From assembly GCA_963575745.1 (NCBI GenBank), contig CAUYUJ010001448.1, positions 250,001-314,000 on the forward strand: a stretch of 64,000 nucleotides of DNA, given 5' to 3'. The notes beneath the pieces were generated by a model. The model searched no databases and was not told the origin of the DNA. It saw only the letters and a program-made list of their open reading frames with translations. Shown one piece after another: positions 59,748 through 64,000 of this stretch. Each line of letters starts with the position of its first letter. The first letter of the stretch is position 1. Source of the DNA: Prorocentrum cordatum (Eukaryota; Sar; Dinophyceae; Prorocentrales; Prorocentraceae). Both the position numbers and the translations under genes were made by a program.

Positions 59748-61390
59748 TGTCCGGTTGCGGTTCCTTTCGTTGACACGGAGGTCGCAGCTAACCGCCGCAC
59801 ATCACAATTCGATGGTAGGTGTGCCCCCTGAACCCAGCGCTGCCACTGACGACGCAGGCACCAACTTAGCATCCCACATCCCGGCAATGCGCCGGAGAAT
59901 GTGGATCACAATTGAATGGATGGTGCCTCCGCCTCCGCTGAACCGACAGCACCGGGATGCAAGAGTACCTGAACCCCAGAGGGCGGACCCGAGTCCAACA
60001 GCAGACACCCCAGGGAGGACAGCGCCAGGATGCAAGAGCCCCAGGAGCAACCGCGGGACACACACTCAGATCCCACTGCAGTCACAGATCACGTTGGCCA
60101 CCTGCCGCCATGCTGGGCGGGGAGGAGCTGCAGCCAGTGCGCACCCTTCACGCACCTGCTCTCAGCGCAGCAACTGGTGACAGTGGGCGCCGCGAAGACG
60201 AAGCGCGCACGGGGGGGTGGCGAAGGACGGCCCTTGGCTGCCAGAGGAGGGATGCGAGAGCGCCTTGAACCCCCGTGGGAGGCCCCGGGCCCGTGGTTCA
60301 GGCAGGCCCCCGCGCGCGTCCAGGGTCGCTGCGTCTGGCGGCGGTCCCTTTCGTTGACTCGGGGGTCGCAGCTAACCGCCGCACATCACGATTTGATGGT
60401 ATGTGTGTCTGCAAGAGCCCCAGGAGCACCCGCGGGACACACACTCAGATCCCACTGCAGTCACAGATCACGTCGGCCACCTGCCGCCTCGCTGGGCGGG
60501 AAGGAGCATCTGCCAGTGCCCACCCTTCACGCACCTGCTCTCAGCGCTGCAACTGATGACAGTGGGCGCCGCGAAGACGAAGCGCGCACGGGGGGGCGTT
60601 GAAGGATGGCCCTTGGCTGCCAGAACTGGGATGTGAGAGTGCCTTGAGCCCCCGTGGGAGGCCCCGGGCCCGCGGTTCAGGCAGGCCCCCGCGCGCGCCC
60701 AGGGTCGCTGGGTCCGGTTGCGGTACCTTTCATTGACTCGGGGGTCGCAGCTAACCGCCGCACATCACAATTTGATGGTAAGTGCGTCCCCTGATCCCAG
60801 CGCTGCCACTGACGACGCGGGCTCCAACTTAGCATCCCACATCCCGGCAGTGCGCCGGAACATGCGGGTCTCCATTGATTGGATTGCGCCTCCGCCTCCG
60901 CTGAACCGACAGCACCGGGATGCAAGAGCACCTGAGCCCCAGAGGGCGGACCCGAGCCCGAACGGCAGGCACCCCAGGGAGGACAGCGCCGGGATGCGAG
61001 AGCCCCAGGAGCGGGACACACACTCAGATCCCACTGCAGTCACAGATCACGCTGGCCACCTGCCGCCTTGCTGGGCGGGAAGGAGCTGCTGCCAGCGCCC
61101 ACCCTTCACGCACCTGCTCTCAGCGCTGCAACTGATGACAGTGGGCGCCGCGAAGACGAAGCGCGCACGGGGGGGGGGGCGGCGGATGGCCCCTGACCGC
61201 CAGAACTTGGATGCGAGAGTGCCTTGAGCCCCCGTGGGAGGCCCCGGGCCCGTGGTTCAGGCAGGCCCCCGCGCGTGTCCAGGAGGGTCGCTGCGTCCGG
61301 TTGCGGCCCCTTTCATTGACTGCGGGGTCGCAGCTAACCGCCGCGCATCACAATTTGATGGTAAGTGCGTCCCCAGCGCTCTCCTACGAT
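59748..61390 (+). repeat. 585-bp tandem repeat, units of 585, 379 and 585 bp plus partial
   Basis: Units start at GTCCGGTTGCGGT-like words at about 59748, 60333, 60712 and 61297. Each contains GTCGCAGCTAACCGCCGCAC, ATCACAATTTGATGG, CAGCACCGGGATGCAAGAG, CACACTCAGATCCCACTGCA, GTGGGCGCCGCGAAGACGAA and GGGAGGCCCCGGGCC. The second unit lacks about 206 bp of the middle. Identity is high, so expansion is recent. No convincing reading frame is conserved across units. Confidence 0.9.
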
Positions 61391-62633
61391 TGTCTTCCAG
61401 GGTCGCAGCAAGCGGCGGCCGATGTGAAGCTGCAGCGTGGCCAGACAGCGGGGGGGGTTGGACATCGGGGGTCGCAGCTAATCGCCGCATGGGTCAGAAG
61501 ATGGAGGAGCAGTGAAGGTGCCACTTCCCGCCTCCGCCACACGCGCCGCGACGCCCGCCTGGCCCCCAAGGAGAGAGGCGGGGGGAAGCCGCCCCCCACC
61601 CCCCCTCGGTAGGCACCCCACCCGTGGGAAAGGTGGCGCACCCGTCGAGCGGGAACCGTGCTTGCTGCCATTGTCAGTCCTTCCTTCACGCACGCTCAGA
61701 TCCCTCTGCTGTGAAAAACCACGTTGGACCCCAATGCCGCAGGCCGCGTTTTGTTGGGCAGCAACGGGCCTGCTGCCAGTGACCACCCTCCTCGCACCTG
61801 GCCCCCGCGCGTGCGATGCCACGAGGTGGGGCAGCAACGGCTACTGTGGGGACACGGCCCGCCACTGTTTTTTGCCCTTCCTGGGTGCCTGGGTGTCCGG
61901 GTGGCCCTTTGCCGCGCGGTGGCCCCTGCTCGCTCCGCCGCTTCGACCCGGGCGCAGATGCCACAGCCGAGCCCAGTGCGCGTCGGCTTGTGGCTGCGGA
62001 AGGATTCCGGGAAGAGGCGGCAGGTTTGCGGGTCGCGCCGAAGCGGATCGAGCGCGCCTTTGCTGCCAGGCACGGTCTGCGGCTTGGCGAGAGCGTGCCA
62101 GGTGCCTGTAAACATTGTTCCCAGGGTGGCTTGGAGCCGCCTTATCGCCTCGCTGGGTGTCTCCCCTGGGAGGCCCCACTGGATGTTGTCGACTTCTGTT
62201 TTGTACCGCTACTGCCCCGTGTCGGGGCCCGTGGGCTCCGGCCATTGGCGCGGGTCAGGCCATTGGTGCTGCCGTGTATTATGGCCGCAAGTCTCCGGCG
62301 TACCGGCCTCGCTGTCCTGGCCGGAGGGCTCGCGATCTGCTCGCGACAGTTCCGGCCGCGCGCCTGGCGGGGCTCTGCGGGGAGAGGCGGGCCGCATAGT
62401 TGGCCGCCAGGCGGGGGTCGGATCGCATCTGGCAGCCAGGGCGGACGCTGCCCTGTGGCGTGCGGGGAGAGGCCCCTTTCGCTGGCGTTCGCCTTCGGGC
62501 CTGTGCCCGCCGTCGCTCCCGGGCGCGCCCCCTTCGGTCAACGCGGGACTCTCGCCGGTCTCGGGGGCGCCGCTGGTTGCGCCGGGCGCGCGCGCGCGCA
62601 CGGCGACACCGCTTCCGTTGCCAGAGCACAAGA
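61391..62633. other. GC-rich region with a diverged fragment of the 585-bp unit
   Basis: 61680-61800 (CACGCTCAGATCCCTCTGCT, AACCACGTTGGACCCC) resembles the CACACTCAGATCCCACTGCA part of the array but is much more diverged. Open frames on the plus strand (up to about 340 codons) contain no recognised motif. Confidence 0.45.
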
Positions 62634-63209
62634 TTATTTGTCAGTCGCGCCCTGGACGTCTGGAGGGAGCGCTCGGGGTTCGCCGCCCATTAGAATGAGT
62701 TCACTGGCAAGGGAAGGGGGGCGAATAGGCGCGAAGGGGCTTCTCCCGACGAGCCGGTGGATGGCTTCGCTGTCCTGCGTCTGGACGGTTGGTCCGCGGT
62801 CCCCCTGCTGGGTCTGTGGCGCCCCCAGAGGACTGCTAATGGTCTGATTGTTTTGAGGGGGAGGCGGGGGTGGCACGGCGTGGCAGGCGAGCCCCTGCCG
62901 TTCCGGGATCTCGCTCAGCTGACTGTTGCGGCTGCCGTCAGCACTTTCGGGGGCCAACCCCTGCCCACCCGGCTCTAATCCAGAGACACGGATGAAGGCT
63001 TGTGCCTCTTCCGCACCTTCAAAGGCTTCCGCCGCTTCGGGCCCCCGATACTCCGCGGCCCCCGCAGCCTCCGCCGACTCCGCCGCGGCCTCCCTCTCCT
63101 TTTCTCTGCCCTGCTGCTGCTGCTGAGGGAGCAAGGGTACCTCTGAGTCCTCTCGCGGGTTCTGCTGGCTCCAAGAGGTGCCCAGGAGGCTGTCGGGGAG
63201 CAGGGGCAC
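62634..63209 (-). CDS. Hypothetical low-complexity protein segment
   Basis: About 190 codons on the minus strand with a mixed composition that looks more protein-like than its surroundings: a poly-Gln run (PLLPQQQQQGREKE), an Ala/Glu helix (AAAESAEAAGAAEYRGPEAA), a Gly/Ser/Pro-rich segment, a PPPPPP run, then SEAIHRLVGRSPFAPIRPPS. It ends at TGA or TAA near 62634. The start is not a secure ATG and the frame may continue upstream through the poly-Ala/Gln region. No domain recognised; it could be an exon of a disordered protein, a retroelement gag, or chance. Confidence 0.27.
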   Translation of the reverse strand: MPLLPDSLLGTSWSQQNPREDSEVPLLPQQQQQGREKEREAAAESAEAAGAAEYRGPEAAEAFEGAEEAQAFIRVSGLEPGGQGLAPESADGSRNSQLSEIPERQGLACHAVPPPPPPQNNQTISSPLGAPQTQQGDRGPTVQTQDSEAIHRLVGRSPFAPIRPPSLASELILMGGEPRALPPDVQGATDK

Positions 63210-63259
63210 CTCCTTCTGGTCGTTAGAGGGTTCCTTGAGGTCTCGCGGGTCTCTCGTCC

Positions 63260-63409
63260 CCGGGGTGGGTCTGCTGCTGTTGGGGCTGCTGTTGCTGCTG
63301 CTGCAGCACCTGTTGCTGGTGGTGCGGCTATGGTTGCGGGTGCTGCGGCGGTTGCTGTGGCTGCTAAGGGGGGTGTTGTTGCTGCTGCAGCTGCGACGTG
63401 CTGTTGCGG

Positions 63410-63440
<31 letters not shown>

Positions 63441-63650
63441 AGCTGCTGCTGCTGTACACGCTTAGGGGGGTCTGCAGCTGCTGCTGCCGCGGCTGCTGCA
63501 GTTGCTGCTGCTGCTGCCGCTGCAGCTGCTGCTGCCGCTGCTGCTGCCGCTGCCGCGGGGGGCCGCCGAGGGCGGCGGCGGCGGCCGCGGCGCCGCCGCC
63601 GGGGCTGGCCGTGGGGCTGGCTGCGGGGCTGGCTGCGGGGCCAGCGGCGC

Positions 63651-63683
<33 letters not shown>

Positions 63684-64000
63684 GGAGGCCGGCAGCGGCG
63701 GCGGCAGCGGCAGCGGAGGCGGCGGCGGCCGCGGCGGCGGCGGCCGCGGCGGCTGCGGCGCCGCCGGCCGCCTCCAGCCGCCCAGGCGCCAGCCCCCAGC
63801 GGGAAGGCAGCGGCGGCGGCGGCGAGGCTCGCCGCCGGCAGCCGCCGCCACCGCCGTCCGCCGCCGCCTCCCGCGCGCCGGCCTCCTGAGTAAAGGCGGC
63901 GGCGGCAGCGGCGGCGGGGGCAGCCGCGGCCGCGGCAGGCGGCAGCCCGGCGCGAGCGGCGGCGGCCAGGCGCTGCCGCCGCCGCAGGGCGGCGCCCGAG
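63260..64000. repeat. GC-rich triplet-repeat region (CTG)n and (GCC)n
   Basis: CTG/TTG triplets to about 63560, then GCC/GGC/GCG triplets to the window end. Several frames on both strands are open (poly-Ala, poly-Arg, poly-Gln, poly-Leu), so none can be chosen. Confidence 0.88.

Noticed and set aside
61724-62847. Plus-strand open frames of about 324 and 343 codons
   Set aside because: They overlap each other and a minus-strand frame in GC-rich DNA; no motif or start context favours either.
63290-63893. Poly-Ala/Arg and poly-Gln/Ala frames at the window end as homopolymer-rich proteins
   Set aside because: CTG and GCC triplets leave several frames open on both strands, so no frame can be preferred from sequence alone.

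Overview
The window looks like nuclear DNA of a dinoflagellate. Four observations support this: an exact copy of the dinoflagellate trans-spliced leader on the minus strand (5939-5960); a host gene whose introns use GC and GA donors beside GT; retroelement proteins of the types I associate with dinoflagellate genomes (copia-like gag/pol with CCCH fingers, LINEs with an AP-endonuclease, a polyprotein carrying a methyltransferase-like block); and sparse genes in GC-rich, satellite-rich DNA. I cannot name the genus from sequence alone.

Layout. 1-5960 (minus): a leader-tagged, intronless kinase-like pseudogene runs in frame into LINE ORF1, followed by ORF2 with its endonuclease; the element leaves the window on the left. 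6-10 kb: microsatellites and a decayed reverse-transcriptase element (minus, about 9.88-7.25 kb). 10-15.8 kb: simple and minisatellite repeats, a LINE 3' fragment (minus, 12.9-12.5 kb) and the first of three copies of a composite repeat element. 15.86-16.33 kb (plus): 3' part of a cysteine-containing duplicated-module gene ending in a poly-Glu tract. 16.8-23.2 kb (plus): decayed polyprotein retroelement in the order gag, protease, methyltransferase-like block, zinc finger, integrase. 23.2-25.8 kb: an 18-bp minisatellite flanked by 10-bp arrays. 25.8-35.2 kb (minus): nearly full-length copia-type element (gag, protease, integrase, reverse transcriptase, RNase H) broken by two in-frame TAA codons, frameshifts and a mutated catalytic motif. 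35.2-40.7 kb: mosaic of several tandem and dispersed repeat families plus a short inverted-repeat transposon with a perfect 30-bp terminal repeat.

40.75-47.80 kb (minus) holds the best host gene: six recognisable exons of a coiled-coil protein, with introns of 130 to about 3590 bp that contain a 1.1-kb (ACT)n tract, fold-back elements and a second copy of the short transposon. Several of its introns are bounded by short direct repeats. 48-64 kb: composite element copies 2 and 3, fold-back repeats, an ~87-bp satellite, a 585-bp tandem array, and a GC-rich triplet-repeat end with one possible low-complexity reading frame.

No operon-like cooperation exists here. The biology visible is retroposition (spliced-leader retrogene, LINE, copia-like elements), intron gain or expansion, and satellite growth. 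Nearly all element genes are broken, so functional statements about them describe ancestry rather than activity. Many long open frames in this window lie in short tandem repeats and are not genes.
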